DNA from: an uncultured Corynebacterium sp.
GTDB lineage: Bacteria > Actinomycetota > Actinomycetes > Mycobacteriales > Mycobacteriaceae
Assembly: GCF_937999985.1 (NCBI RefSeq)
Contig: NZ_CALLDG010000019.1
Coordinates: forward strand, 1-45,616
Reading direction: 5' to 3'
DNA length: 45,616 nucleotides
Positions 1-7,992 of this stretch are shown here, piece after piece; position 1 is the first letter of the stretch, and each line of letters starts with the position of its first letter. The notes beneath the pieces were generated by a model that saw nothing but the letters and a program-made list of their open reading frames with translations, searched no databases and was not told where the DNA came from. The position numbers and the translations under genes were made by a program.

Positions 1-2
1 TA

Positions 3-48
3 CTCCCCACTAGTCGGTAACTGATTTCTCAGTCCAACTAATGGGGAG
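3..48. repeat. Imperfect inverted repeat downstream of glxR
   Basis: CTCCCCA at 3-9 pairs with TGGGGAG at 42-48. Inside it TAGT pairs with ACTA and ACTG with CAGT around a short A/T-rich loop. The structure sits about 30 bases beyond the glxR stop, so it could end glxR transcription. No T-tract is visible before the window ends, so it could also be an operator or a terminator for a gene outside the window. Confidence 0.45.
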
Positions 49-75
49 CAGTTCAATCCGGTGCGGGCTTTCTGT

Positions 76-759
76 CTAGCGGGCGCGCTTGGCCAGGCGC
101 TCGGTATCGGAGATAAGCACGGACTTGCCCTCCAGGCGGATCCAGCCGCGGTGGGCAAACTCTGCCAACGCCTTGTTCACGGTCTCGCGGGATGCGCCAA
201 CCAGCTGGGCGATCTCCTCCTGAGTCAGGTCGTGGTGCACGCGCAAAGCGGTGCCCTCCTGGGTGCCGAAACGGTTCGCCAGTTGCAGCAGAGCCTTGGC
301 TACGCGGCCGGGAACGTCCGTGAAAATCAGATCTGCCAGGGAGTTATTGGTGCGGCGCAGGCGGCGAGCCAGCACGCGCAGCAGCTGCTCGGCGATCTCC
401 GGGTGCTCGCTGATCCAATTGTGCAGCATCGTGGAGTCCATCGTCGCCGCGTGCAGCTCCGTCACGCAGACGGCGGACGAGGTGCGCGGGCCCGGGTCGA
501 AGATGGACAGCTCGCCGAACATGTCGGAGGGGCCCATGACGGTCAGCAGGTTCTCGCGCCCATCCACCGAGTGGCGGGCGAGCTTCACTTTGCCGCTGAT
601 GATGATGTACAACCGGTCGCCCGGCTCGCCCTCGTCGAAGATGGTGGTGCCACGAGGAAATTTGACGGTATCCAGTTGCTCGATGAGGGTGCGGACTGCG
701 GTGGGTTCAACACCCTGGAAGATGCCTGCCCTCGATAGTATTTCGGATACTTCTGCCAT
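76..759 (-). CDS. glxR: GlxR, cAMP-sensing Crp/Fnr-family global regulator
   Basis: Cytoplasmic homodimeric transcription factor that binds cAMP and recognises TGTGA-N6-TCACA operators, controlling carbon, acetate and respiratory genes. The cyclic-nucleotide domain fills about residues 8-125, with the phosphate-binding cassette [15 protein letters not shown] at 82-96. The C-terminal winged helix has its recognition helix around 181-200 ([10 protein letters not shown]). The start at 759 gives 227 residues, the length of C. glutamicum GlxR as I recall it. The frame stays open to 807, but an ATG at 786 and the first codon at 807 have no ribosome-binding site, whereas GGAAG lies 11 bases before 759. 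I found no well-spaced autoregulatory operator upstream. Identity is very secure from near-complete sequence agreement. Confidence 0.96.
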   Translation of the reverse strand: MAEVSEILSRAGIFQGVEPTAVRTLIEQLDTVKFPRGTTIFDEGEPGDRLYIIISGKVKLARHSVDGRENLLTVMGPSDMFGELSIFDPGPRTSSAVCVTELHAATMDSTMLHNWISEHPEIAEQLLRVLARRLRRTNNSLADLIFTDVPGRVAKALLQLANRFGTQEGTALRVHHDLTQEEIAQLVGASRETVNKALAEFAHRGWIRLEGKSVLISDTERLAKRAR

Positions 760-972
760 CCTTAGTTTCACTTCCGTTTCTGGCATCGCGGTGGCGCGGG
801 TGACCACCTCATCTGTGTAGCGTGCATCACGCCAAATATGTATGGTTCGTCTCTTTTGTTAGATCATACCCAACTATGTCACAGCGCAATTCGGGGTGAA
901 GGTACATTTGAAAATATTATTAGCTGCCGCTTTTGCTCGCAGAACTTCTTTTTCGTCGAAGTGGAAGGTTCT

Positions 973-1824
973 ATGACTCGCCACACCGCCCCGTCCGGCC
1001 AGCCCAGCCAGCCTAGCCAGCCCGGCCAGTCCGGCCAACCAACTCTGCCGCGCGTCGGCGCTCACATCGCCGCGAAGGGCAAAGAAACTCCGCTGGGCCG
1101 CAAGCGCCGCGCCCGCAAGATCAATCGTATGCTCGCCGAGGCCTACCCGGGCGCACACTGCGAGCTGGATTTTGACAATCCCCTCGAGCTGCTGGTGGCT
1201 ACCGTCCTGTCCGCACAGTGCACCGATAAGCGCGTCAATGCCGTCACCCCTGCGCTGTTTCACCGCTATCCCACCGCCGCCGACTACGCGGAGGCGAATC
1301 TCGAGGACGTCGAGCAGCTCATCAAGTCCACCGGCTTCTACCGCTCGAAGGCCAAGAGCATCGTGGGGCTTGGCCAGGCCATCGTGGAGAAGCATGGCGG
1401 CGAGGTCCCCGGCACGCTCGAGGAGCTGGTGAAGCTCCCCGGCGTGGGGCGCAAGACCGCAAACGTGGTGCTGGGAAACGCTTTTGGGGTGCCGGGCATC
1501 ACCGTGGATACGCACTTGGGGCGCCTGGCTCGCCGCTGGAAGCTCACGGAGCACGAAGACCCAGTACAGGTCGAGCGTGACCTCATGGAGCTCATCGAGC
1601 GCAAGGAATGGACCCTCTATTCCCACCGGGCGATCTTCCACGGTCGTCGAATCTGCCACTCGCGCCGAGCGGCCTGCGGAGCCTGCTTTTTGGCGCGGCA
1701 GTGCCCTAGCTTCGGGATGGCGGGGCCGGCTGACCCTGAGGTGGCGTCAACAATGATTAGGTCGGACGACCGCGACCACCTGCTAGATATGGCGGGGTTT
1801 GGGGCAGACGGCCAGGTAGACTGA
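973..1824 (+). CDS. nth: Endonuclease III (DNA glycosylase/AP lyase)
   Basis: Base-excision repair enzyme removing oxidised pyrimidines. The helix-hairpin-helix LPGVGRKTA carries the catalytic lysine at 161, and the catalytic aspartate is 179 in VDTH. The 4Fe-4S loop C-X6-C-X2-C-X5-C is intact at Cys 228, 235, 238 and 244. The ATG at 973 is preceded by GGAAGG. The frame is open upstream to 838, but that part shows no conserved residues and no ribosome-binding site. The first 25 residues are a low-complexity Ser/Gln/Pro tract built from short DNA repeats. The C-terminal 30 residues after the iron-sulfur loop are not part of the core fold. The position beside glxR matches other corynebacteria and mycobacteria. 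Confidence 0.95.
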   Translation: MTRHTAPSGQPSQPSQPGQSGQPTLPRVGAHIAAKGKETPLGRKRRARKINRMLAEAYPGAHCELDFDNPLELLVATVLSAQCTDKRVNAVTPALFHRYPTAADYAEANLEDVEQLIKSTGFYRSKAKSIVGLGQAIVEKHGGEVPGTLEELVKLPGVGRKTANVVLGNAFGVPGITVDTHLGRLARRWKLTEHEDPVQVERDLMELIERKEWTLYSHRAIFHGRRICHSRRAACGACFLARQCPSFGMAGPADPEVASTMIRSDDRDHLLDMAGFGADGQVD

Positions 1825-1833
1825 TTTCCTGTT

Positions 1834-2538
1834 ATGTCTGCACCTGTCGAACACTCCGCCCGCACGCGCGCGATCATCATCGCGGTCACGCTGGTTGTTG
1901 GCATTGCGATTCTCTGCGTGCCGCTGATTGCCGCGCTGCGCGAAGATTCTGCGGATGACGTAGGTGCGCCTACTTCTTCTGTGGAGGATGGCACCCCCTC
2001 GGCCCCAGCGGACGACGGTCCTGTCGAGGTAGCGAACGAGGTCCGCTGCCCAGAAGGTGCAGGCGCGGGCGAAGGTGCGGGCGAGGCCACCGTGAGCCCC
2101 GAGGCAGAACTGAAGGACGTGTACCTTCCGTGCCTGACAGAAGGCGGTACAGGCAGCGCAGGCGCGTCGCAGACCTCCCTGGCCGAACGCCTGGCGGGTA
2201 AGCCCGCGGTCGTGAACGTCTGGGCCTGGTGGTGCGCCCCATGCCGCGAGGAACTGCCGGTGCTGCAAGAGCTCGCCGAACAGCATCCCGAGTGGAATGT
2301 CGTAGGAGTGCACCTGGATGCCAAGGGCCAGGCCGGAGCGGACATGCTGCGCGACCTGGAGGTGGATAAGCTGCCCAGCTTCCAGGATTCCAACCACACT
2401 TTCGACTCCGCGGCGAACCTGCCGAAGGTGGTGCCGCTGACCGTGGTCTACAACCCGGACGGCACCCGCGCGCACTTGTACGCACAGACCTTCCGCAGTG
2501 CCGAGGAAATGGAAAAGGCGGTGCAGGAGGTTCTATGA
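1834..2538 (+). CDS. Membrane-anchored thioredoxin-like protein (TlpA/ResA type)
   Basis: A 234-residue thiol-disulfide oxidoreductase. One N-terminal membrane segment (about 12-35) precedes an Ala/Gly/Glu-rich linker and a thioredoxin domain from about 118, with active site WCAPC (Cys 134 and 137). The anchor places the domain outside the membrane. TlpA/ResA proteins reduce specific extracytoplasmic disulfides, such as those of cytochrome c maturation substrates; the client here is unknown. The gene follows nth by 9 bases and overlaps the next start by ATGA, so it belongs to an nth-tlpA-nudix-marP operon. Cys 72 and Cys 100, in the linker before the domain, could form an extra disulfide. Family confident, substrate not. 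Confidence 0.85.
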   Translation: MSAPVEHSARTRAIIIAVTLVVGIAILCVPLIAALREDSADDVGAPTSSVEDGTPSAPADDGPVEVANEVRCPEGAGAGEGAGEATVSPEAELKDVYLPCLTEGGTGSAGASQTSLAERLAGKPAVVNVWAWWCAPCREELPVLQELAEQHPEWNVVGVHLDAKGQAGADMLRDLEVDKLPSFQDSNHTFDSAANLPKVVPLTVVYNPDGTRAHLYAQTFRSAEEMEKAVQEVL

Positions 2539-3425
2539 CCAGCTCGAATTCGCAGCCGAACACCCACCTAGACCGGTGGCTCGCACGCGTGCAAGAGCAG
2601 CCGGACATGCCCGCAGACCTGCCCGAATGGCTGCACGACTTCGCTCGCGACTGCCGCGAGGTGGACATCCATCAGTACCTCAACGACTCCGCCCGGATCG
2701 TGCCGGAGGTCGACGAGCACGGCCGCCCGCCCCGCTACTCGGCGGTGCTGATTCTTCTTTCTGGTGACGCCACCTTCTCCCGCCCCGCCGGAACCACAGG
2801 CAGGCAGTCCATCCCCACCGACGCAACCATGCTTTTGACCCACCGCGCGCCGACCATGCGCAACCACAGCGGACAGGTGGCCTTCCCCGGCGGGCGTTTG
2901 GAGGAAGCCGACGCTGGGCCGGTGGAGACCGCCCTGCGAGAGGCCGAGGAGGAAACGGGGCTGAACCCGGACACTGTGGAGCCGTTTGCAGTGCTGCAGC
3001 CGATCTACATTGATCGCTCAAATTTCGCAGTGGTGCCCGTGGTGGCGTGGTGGCGTCAACCCCATGCGGTAAGCTGCCCTACAACCGAAAACGACTGGGT
3101 CGAGCCCTACCCCCTGGGCGAGCTAGTGAACCCGCAGCGGCGCTTCGAGGTGGGCTTTGCCGGCTGGCGCGGGCCGGCCTGGAACCTGCACATCGGCGAG
3201 GAAAACCCGCTGGTTCTGTGGGGTTTCACAGGTGGGGTGATCAGCGCCCTGCTGCGCCGTGCGGGCTGGGAGGAACCGTGGTCCAGCGGCGGCGATAGCG
3301 GTGCGAAGGGGCCGTGGAACCTCTTCGAGACGCTGGCCGGCTCCGCCAATGGCGAGGCTCTCGGCGAGATGCGGGAAGGGTTCGACAGAGCCAACGAGAT
3401 GGGCAGAAACGGAGGCGCACCATGA
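2535..3425 (+). CDS. Nudix hydrolase of the coenzyme A pyrophosphatase type
   Basis: A 296-residue Nudix protein. The NuCoA signature is complete at about residues 100-120 (LLTHRA, Arg 109, then G-X3-FPGG) and leads into the Nudix box with metal-binding REAEEETG at 135-142. This combination defines NUDT7/CoAse-type enzymes that split CoA or acyl-CoA into 4'-phosphopantetheine and 3',5'-ADP. The N-terminal 65 residues are an extension common in actinobacterial members. Its ATG overlaps the stop of the thioredoxin-like gene by four bases, and its own stop overlaps the next start in the same way, showing translational coupling. Two copies of the dispersed GGCGTCA element fall inside it (2765 and 3052). 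Confidence 0.88.
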   Translation: MTSSNSQPNTHLDRWLARVQEQPDMPADLPEWLHDFARDCREVDIHQYLNDSARIVPEVDEHGRPPRYSAVLILLSGDATFSRPAGTTGRQSIPTDATMLLTHRAPTMRNHSGQVAFPGGRLEEADAGPVETALREAEEETGLNPDTVEPFAVLQPIYIDRSNFAVVPVVAWWRQPHAVSCPTTENDWVEPYPLGELVNPQRRFEVGFAGWRGPAWNLHIGEENPLVLWGFTGGVISALLRRAGWEEPWSSGGDSGAKGPWNLFETLAGSANGEALGEMREGFDRANEMGRNGGAP

Positions 3426-4639
3426 GCGGAGCGACGGGGTCGATGATCCTTGACATTGTGCTGGTGTTCGTTTGCCTCGGCGCGGTGATCTCCGGGTACC
3501 GGCAGGGCGGGTTTAGCGCTACGTTGAGCTTCGTTGGGGTGGCCCTGGGCGGCTACTTGGGTCTGAAGCTGATTCCGCTCGCGGTGCACTTTGCTGAGGA
3601 CAAAGTGCCTGATAGCGCCAGTGCACGCTTCTTCGCAGCACTGCTAACCGTGACTGTCGTAGTGGTGGTCTGCTACGCCATCGGCTCCGGCATGGGCGCG
3701 AAACTGCGGGATAATATCCGCACGCGGGAGGGCTTAAGGGCGGATTCCGCCGTCGGTTCCATCGTGCAGGTTTTTACAACGCTGCTGATCGTGTGGTTGA
3801 TCCTCGTGTTGATCGCCACCGGGAACGTCGGCGGATTCGGAAAGACGATCAAGGGAAGTAAGATCCTCAGCGCGGTGGGCAATGCCGCCCCGGTGTGGTT
3901 TAAGCAGCTGCCCGCGCAGACCTCGCAGCTGATCAACGACTCGGGTTTCCCGATGATCGCCGATCCGATGGAGAACCTGCCCACCGCGGAGGTCGACCCG
4001 CCGGACAATGCGCTGATGCGTTCCCCGGCGGTGCAGAACACCCGCGACAGCGTGCTGCGCGTGGTTGGCCAGGCGGATCAGTGTAGCCGCATGCTGCAGG
4101 GAACCGGCTGGGTGGTTGCCGAGGATACGGTGATGACCAACGCGCACGTGGTGGCCGGAACTAACGAGGTCACGCTGATGACGAAGGACGGCCCGCGTGA
4201 GGCACGGGTGGTGTACTACAACCCGCAGGTGGACATCGCGCTGCTCCGCAGCGAGAACCTGCCCTTTGTGCCGATGAAGTGGGCCGAAGGCGAGGGGCAG
4301 CAGGGCCAGGACGCGATCGTCATGGGATACCCCAACGGTGGGCCGTTTAAGGCCACCCCTGCGCGCATCCGCGAGAAGTTCGTGGTCAGCGGACCGAACA
4401 TCTATGCAGATGATCGGGTGGAGCGCGAGGCGTATTCGCTGCGCGGCTCCGTGGTGCAGGGCAACTCCGGCGGTCCGCTGATCGACAAGGACGGCCACGT
4501 GCTGGGAGTCGTGTTTGGGGCCGATATTAACGAGAAGGACACAGGCTACGCCCTGACGCGGGAAGAGGTAATGAAGCACGTCGGGGACGTGACCTCGCAC
4601 CAGGGCAGCCCGGCGACGGGTGCTTGCGTGGCGGACTAG
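3422..4639 (+). CDS. marP: MarP-type membrane serine protease (CvpA domain plus trypsin-like domain)
   Basis: A 405-residue protease. The N-terminal 135 residues hold about four membrane segments (CvpA/colicin V production-like), followed by a linker and a chymotrypsin-fold domain outside the membrane. The catalytic triad is visible: His 242 in TNAHVVAG, Asp 271 in VDIALL, Ser 349 in GNSGGP. Mycobacterial MarP (Rv3671c) protects against acid and oxidative stress by processing a peptidoglycan hydrolase, and its active site responds to a disulfide. The start at 3422 overlaps the Nudix stop (ATGA) and begins the first membrane helix at once; the frame is open upstream only as antisense-like sequence. 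Neighbours match the mycobacterial locus. Confidence 0.92.
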   Translation: MSGATGSMILDIVLVFVCLGAVISGYRQGGFSATLSFVGVALGGYLGLKLIPLAVHFAEDKVPDSASARFFAALLTVTVVVVVCYAIGSGMGAKLRDNIRTREGLRADSAVGSIVQVFTTLLIVWLILVLIATGNVGGFGKTIKGSKILSAVGNAAPVWFKQLPAQTSQLINDSGFPMIADPMENLPTAEVDPPDNALMRSPAVQNTRDSVLRVVGQADQCSRMLQGTGWVVAEDTVMTNAHVVAGTNEVTLMTKDGPREARVVYYNPQVDIALLRSENLPFVPMKWAEGEGQQGQDAIVMGYPNGGPFKATPARIREKFVVSGPNIYADDRVEREAYSLRGSVVQGNSGGPLIDKDGHVLGVVFGADINEKDTGYALTREEVMKHVGDVTSHQGSPATGACVAD

Positions 4640-4651
4640 CGACTAGCGACT

Positions 4652-5572
4652 CTAGGCGCGCAGATACTCGCGGAGTAGCTCCGCGACGCACGGCGGATCC
4701 TCCACGTGCGGGTAGTGGCCCACGCCGTAAAGCACCTTGTGCTCGGCGGTATCGGCCTTCCGGGCGGACTTCTGCGCCAGGGATTCGTCGTAGATGGGAT
4801 CCATGCTGCCGTCTACCGCCAGCAGCGGCACAGGTGTGGTCGCAGGGAAGGTCCGCTCGAAGCGCATCGCCTCGGGGCGGAAGCGGCTACGGAAAGGCCA
4901 GCGCAGGTACTCGCAGGAAAGGTGGGCCACCTTATCTACCTGCATTGCTTCGCGGCGGAGTGCGGCGCTGCGGAAGTAGGCGTCCGTATCCCTAAAACCC
5001 GGGGCCACACCCGCCCTAAAGATCTTTTCGGCGGCCGCGGCGTTATCGGCCAACAGCTTGCGCTCCGGAAGGCGCGGCAGCTGGGCAGACAGCAGACGGC
5101 GAGCGAAGTGCGGCTGCGAGAACGGCTGGGCCAGGATTTTGCGGAAACGCAGCAGCGGATTGATGGCGGAAAGGGTGACGAAACTGCGGACGCGCTCCGG
5201 GTTGTGAGCCACCAAAGTCCAGGCGACCATGCCGCCGTAGCCGTGGCCAACGACGGTGGCGGTGGTGTGGCCCAGGCCGCGGATCACCCCGGCCATGTCG
5301 CTGGCGGCGGTGGTGAGGTCGTAGCCGCGTGGGGTCTTATCCGAGCGGCCATAGCCGCGCAGATCCACTGCGGCTAGGCGCAGATCCTCGCCCGCGAGTT
5401 GCCGCATCAGCGGGTGCCAGTCGAAAGCGCCACCGCCGAAACCGTGAATCAGCAGCACCAATGGTGCATTACGGGGGCCTTGAACGTCTACGCGAAGACG
5501 CACACCCCGCGAATGCACGAAGGTGGCATGCGGGGTGTGCGGATCTGAAGCGTGAGAATCTTCGGAAGTCAT
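4652..5572 (-). CDS. Alpha/beta hydrolase (epoxide-hydrolase-like) with a glycine at the nucleophile position
   Basis: A 306-residue alpha/beta hydrolase fold protein. The oxyanion-hole motif HGFGG lies at 43-47, the strand-5 elbow GHGYGG at 109-114, an acidic residue at Asp 258 (or 254), and His 286 in GVGHYP. In active family members residue 111 is Ser or Asp; here the codon is GGC (Gly), so the usual nucleophile is missing while acid and base remain. It may be a binding or structural protein or use another chemistry. Its position beside marP corresponds to Rv3670 (EphE) in M. tuberculosis. It is 18 bases downstream of the holin-like gene on the same strand, so co-transcribed, and ends 12 bases from the convergent marP stop. 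Confidence 0.82.
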   Translation of the reverse strand: MTSEDSHASDPHTPHATFVHSRGVRLRVDVQGPRNAPLVLLIHGFGGGAFDWHPLMRQLAGEDLRLAAVDLRGYGRSDKTPRGYDLTTAASDMAGVIRGLGHTTATVVGHGYGGMVAWTLVAHNPERVRSFVTLSAINPLLRFRKILAQPFSQPHFARRLLSAQLPRLPERKLLADNAAAAEKIFRAGVAPGFRDTDAYFRSAALRREAMQVDKVAHLSCEYLRWPFRSRFRPEAMRFERTFPATTPVPLLAVDGSMDPIYDESLAQKSARKADTAEHKVLYGVGHYPHVEDPPCVAELLREYLRA

Positions 5573-5590
5573 CTCAGGCGCGCGGGGGAT

Positions 5591-6100
5591 TTAGGTGTAC
5601 ATTCCCGGGCGGCGCGCGGAGGAAGAACTTTTACCCTTCTGCGGGATCACGGTCTTCAGCTCGCCGACGGACTCGATGGTCTTCTCCGGCTTCTTCACGC
5701 CCTTGACCTGCTTCAGGCCAACCAGAGCCAGGATGGCGACCAGCACCAGCATGAACAGGAAGACGACCAGGAAGGCCGCCCAACGCCACATGAAGGTATC
5801 TAGTGCCTCGGCGATGGTGAAGAAGAGGAAGAAGGAGCTGTAGGCCAGGATGATGGCGGCAGCGCCGAACAGGCCCACGCCGATGCCGGCCTTCTTTGCG
5901 GACGTAGCGATCTCGGTCTTTGCCAGCTCGACCTCGGAACGAACCAGGGAGGAAACCTGCGCGGAGGCATCCTTCACCAGGTCACTAATGCTGGCCTGAC
6001 CCTTGGCATGGGTATCCACATCCGACAGCGGAATAGCGTTAACCTTCGGGTTAAAGCTATCGCGGTCGGTGAACATGCCATCGTGATCGTTGTTGCTCAC
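5591..6100 (-). CDS. Holin-like membrane protein (Phage_holin_3_6 / actinobacterial holin-X family)
   Basis: A 169-residue membrane protein. A polar N-terminus of about 35 residues precedes an amphipathic helix (SSLVRSEVELAKTEI, about 50-64), then two hydrophobic helices near 72-97 and 105-130, and a basic Lys/Ser tail. This is the layout of the Phage_holin_3_6 family, found in nearly all actinobacteria next to marP (Rv3669 position). Despite the name these are housekeeping proteins; no prophage genes are nearby. Function is not established. It leads a two-gene operon with the hydrolase and is divergent from the Fic-like gene. Confidence 0.8.
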   Translation of the reverse strand: MSNNDHDGMFTDRDSFNPKVNAIPLSDVDTHAKGQASISDLVKDASAQVSSLVRSEVELAKTEIATSAKKAGIGVGLFGAAAIILAYSSFFLFFTIAEALDTFMWRWAAFLVVFLFMLVLVAILALVGLKQVKGVKKPEKTIESVGELKTVIPQKGKSSSSARRPGMYT

Positions 6101-6181
6101 TGTTAAAACTCCTGGGGGTTACACCTAATTGACTCCCCCTAGTTTGCCAGACCACGGAGAAGATTGCGCGCGCGGGTGCAT

Positions 6182-6194
6182 TATTGTCTTAAAT
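6182..6194 (+). promoter_or_regulatory. Minus-10 element placed for a leaderless transcript of the Fic-like gene
   Basis: TATTGT at 6182-6187 is followed by seven bases and the ATG at 6195, with no ribosome-binding site. This spacing would place transcription start at the start codon. Confidence 0.4.
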
Positions 6195-6980
6195 ATGTCT
6201 GACAATTCTGCGCAAGACCCGCTCGCTGGACTGGCTGAACTGCCCGGAGTGCCGGAGGCCGTGGCCCAGGCCAACGACCACCTGGCGCGCCTGCACCGCC
6301 ATCCCGCCAACCTGCGTGGCTGGGATGTCACGGGTGCGGAATCAGTGTTGCGCGGCGCGCGTGCCTCGGCGCAGCTAGACGGTGGCTCCCCGCGCTTGCC
6401 GGAGGACGGCCAGGTGGAGGATCCGATCCTAGCCGGTGCCCTGCGCGCCGCGGAGCTGCTGGCACCCGACGGTGTGACGGAGACGGTAACCACCTGGCGG
6501 CGCGCCCCACTGCAGATCATGGCGCGCATCAACGCGGTTGCCAGCCCGCAGATGTCCGACCCTGCATTTCGCCAGAAGGCCGCGGGGGATGCGGAGTTCC
6601 TGGTGCCGGGCCGCCCCCGCCGCTCCACGGATGCGCGCCTGCAGCTGCTGGGCAAGTTCATCACCGGCGGCACCAAGGTGAACGCGACGGTGCTGTCTGC
6701 GGTGATCCACGGCGAGCTGCTGACGTTGCAGCCTTTTGCGGACGCCACCGGCGTGACCGCCCGCGCCTGCTCCCGCCTGGCGACTATCGCCACCGGCCTG
6801 GATCCACGTGGTCTGGGCGTGCCGGAGGTCTGGTGGAACCGTCGGCGCGACGAGTACCAGGCAAAGGCCGAGGGATTCGCCAGCGGCACCCCGGAGGGCG
6901 TGGCCGAGTGGATTGTTTTCCACGCCATGGGGCTCTCCGAGGGCTCGCTGGAGGGCAAGTCGATCGCGGACGCGAAGTAG
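6195..6980 (+). CDS. Fic-fold protein with a degenerate catalytic motif
   Basis: A 261-residue protein that I read as a diverged Fic/DOC family member. The segment QPFADATGVTAR at 179-190 aligns with the Fic signature HPFxDGNGRxxR. The catalytic His is Gln 179, and the phosphate-binding Gly, Asn and Arg are Ala 184, Thr 185 and Val 187; only Pro-Phe, Asp 183, Gly 186 and the last Arg remain. The N-terminal part contains S-xxx-D-G at 58-63, resembling the inhibitory helix (S/T)xxxE(G/N) of Fic proteins. AMP transfer is therefore unlikely and a scaffold or non-catalytic role more so. The start at 6195 is chosen over an upstream in-frame ATG at 6129 because a minus-10 element lies just before it. 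It occupies the Rv3662c position. Confidence 0.7.
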   Translation: MSDNSAQDPLAGLAELPGVPEAVAQANDHLARLHRHPANLRGWDVTGAESVLRGARASAQLDGGSPRLPEDGQVEDPILAGALRAAELLAPDGVTETVTTWRRAPLQIMARINAVASPQMSDPAFRQKAAGDAEFLVPGRPRRSTDARLQLLGKFITGGTKVNATVLSAVIHGELLTLQPFADATGVTARACSRLATIATGLDPRGLGVPEVWWNRRRDEYQAKAEGFASGTPEGVAEWIVFHAMGLSEGSLEGKSIADAK

Positions 6981-7001
6981 AAGTAGCCGCTAGGCTCCGC
7001 C

Positions 7002-7838
7002 TCAGCCTTCTTCGTGCCCTTCCTCGCGCCCCCGCCACCACATCGCCAGTCCGGTCGCGGCAATGCCGAGCAGTGCCAGGGTGGCGCCCGCGCCGGCGAT
7101 CACCGCTGCCTGCGGGAACAGTGGTTCCGGGCGGATGAACTGGCGGATCGGCCACTCGGCCTCCGTCGCCTGCTTCTTCAGGGGACGGTCCGGGTTCACT
7201 GCAACCGGGTTGCCCACCAGCTTCAGCATGGGGATGTCTGTGGCGGCGTCAGAATAAGCGTAGCTTTTCCCCAGGTCATAGCCGTGTTTGCGGGCGAGCT
7301 CTAGGATGCGCTCGACCTTGGCGTGCCCCTTGTTGAAGTGTGTGACGGCACCGGTGAAGCGCCCATCTTTTTCCTCTAGTTCGGTGGCGAAGAGGTGGTC
7401 CACGCCGAGTTCCTTGGCGATGGGCTGCACCATGACGGAGGCCGAGGCGGTCACGATGGCGATGCGGTGGCCCATCTTGCGGTGCCACTCGATCAGTTCG
7501 CGCGCTTCGGCGTAGATGAATGGGGTTATGACTTCCTGCAGGGCGTCTTGGGCGACCTGGCGCAGGGGCTCAGATTCGCGATCCTTGATGATTCTCGTCA
7601 GGGCCTCTTTTGTGGATTCCAGGCCCTCCTCGGAGTGGGTGGAGAGCATGTAGTTGCCCAGCATCGCCATCATCTTCAGCACCTCGCCGGTGTTGAGCAG
7701 GCCACGTTCGGCCATCGGGCGGCGGTAGGCCAGGGATGCCGACGTGTCGATGATGGTCTTATCGAGGTCGAAAATGGCCAAAACTCGCTCTGCGCCCTTT
7801 GCGCGCGGTGGGTCTTGGTGCTGATTCACATGCGTCAT
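7002..7838 (-). CDS. HAD-IB family phosphatase (SerB-like) with C-terminal membrane helix
   Basis: A 278-residue haloacid-dehalogenase-family hydrolase. The phosphoryl-accepting motif FDLDKT places the nucleophile at Asp 24 and the general acid at Asp 26. The middle shows the SerB-like motif II region (IVTASASV) and motif III/IV SYAYSDAATDIPML. It ends in one hydrophobic helix (about 244-266) and a charged tail, so it is probably anchored in the membrane facing the cytoplasm. It corresponds to Rv3661 at the head of the mycobacterial ssd-tad region. The substrate is unknown; phosphoserine or a phospholipid-type phosphomonoester are both possible. It is divergent from the Tad locus across about 150 bases. 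Confidence 0.85.
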   Translation of the reverse strand: MTHVNQHQDPPRAKGAERVLAIFDLDKTIIDTSASLAYRRPMAERGLLNTGEVLKMMAMLGNYMLSTHSEEGLESTKEALTRIIKDRESEPLRQVAQDALQEVITPFIYAEARELIEWHRKMGHRIAIVTASASVMVQPIAKELGVDHLFATELEEKDGRFTGAVTHFNKGHAKVERILELARKHGYDLGKSYAYSDAATDIPMLKLVGNPVAVNPDRPLKKQATEAEWPIRQFIRPEPLFPQAAVIAGAGATLALLGIAATGLAMWWRGREEGHEEG

Positions 7839-7992
7839 TCTAGTAAAATCGCACCACTTATGTCACTCTAATCTTTTTGCGTTTCGGGTTATTCACAGGG
7901 TCTAGACCCTTTTTTATGACGCCAACCTGACTTTTCCACAGCCGAAAAATCAGGGGTACTTTTACCAGCGCGCAGCTGGGAGCCTTTGGTTC

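Noticed and set aside
805..835. Possible GlxR autoregulatory site upstream of glxR (CGTGA...TACACA on the minus strand)
   Set aside because: The half-sites are seven bases apart rather than six and the right half is TACAC rather than TCAC.
5591..6100. Prophage remnant, because of the holin-like protein
   Set aside because: This family is a conserved actinobacterial housekeeping membrane protein beside marP; no other phage genes are near.
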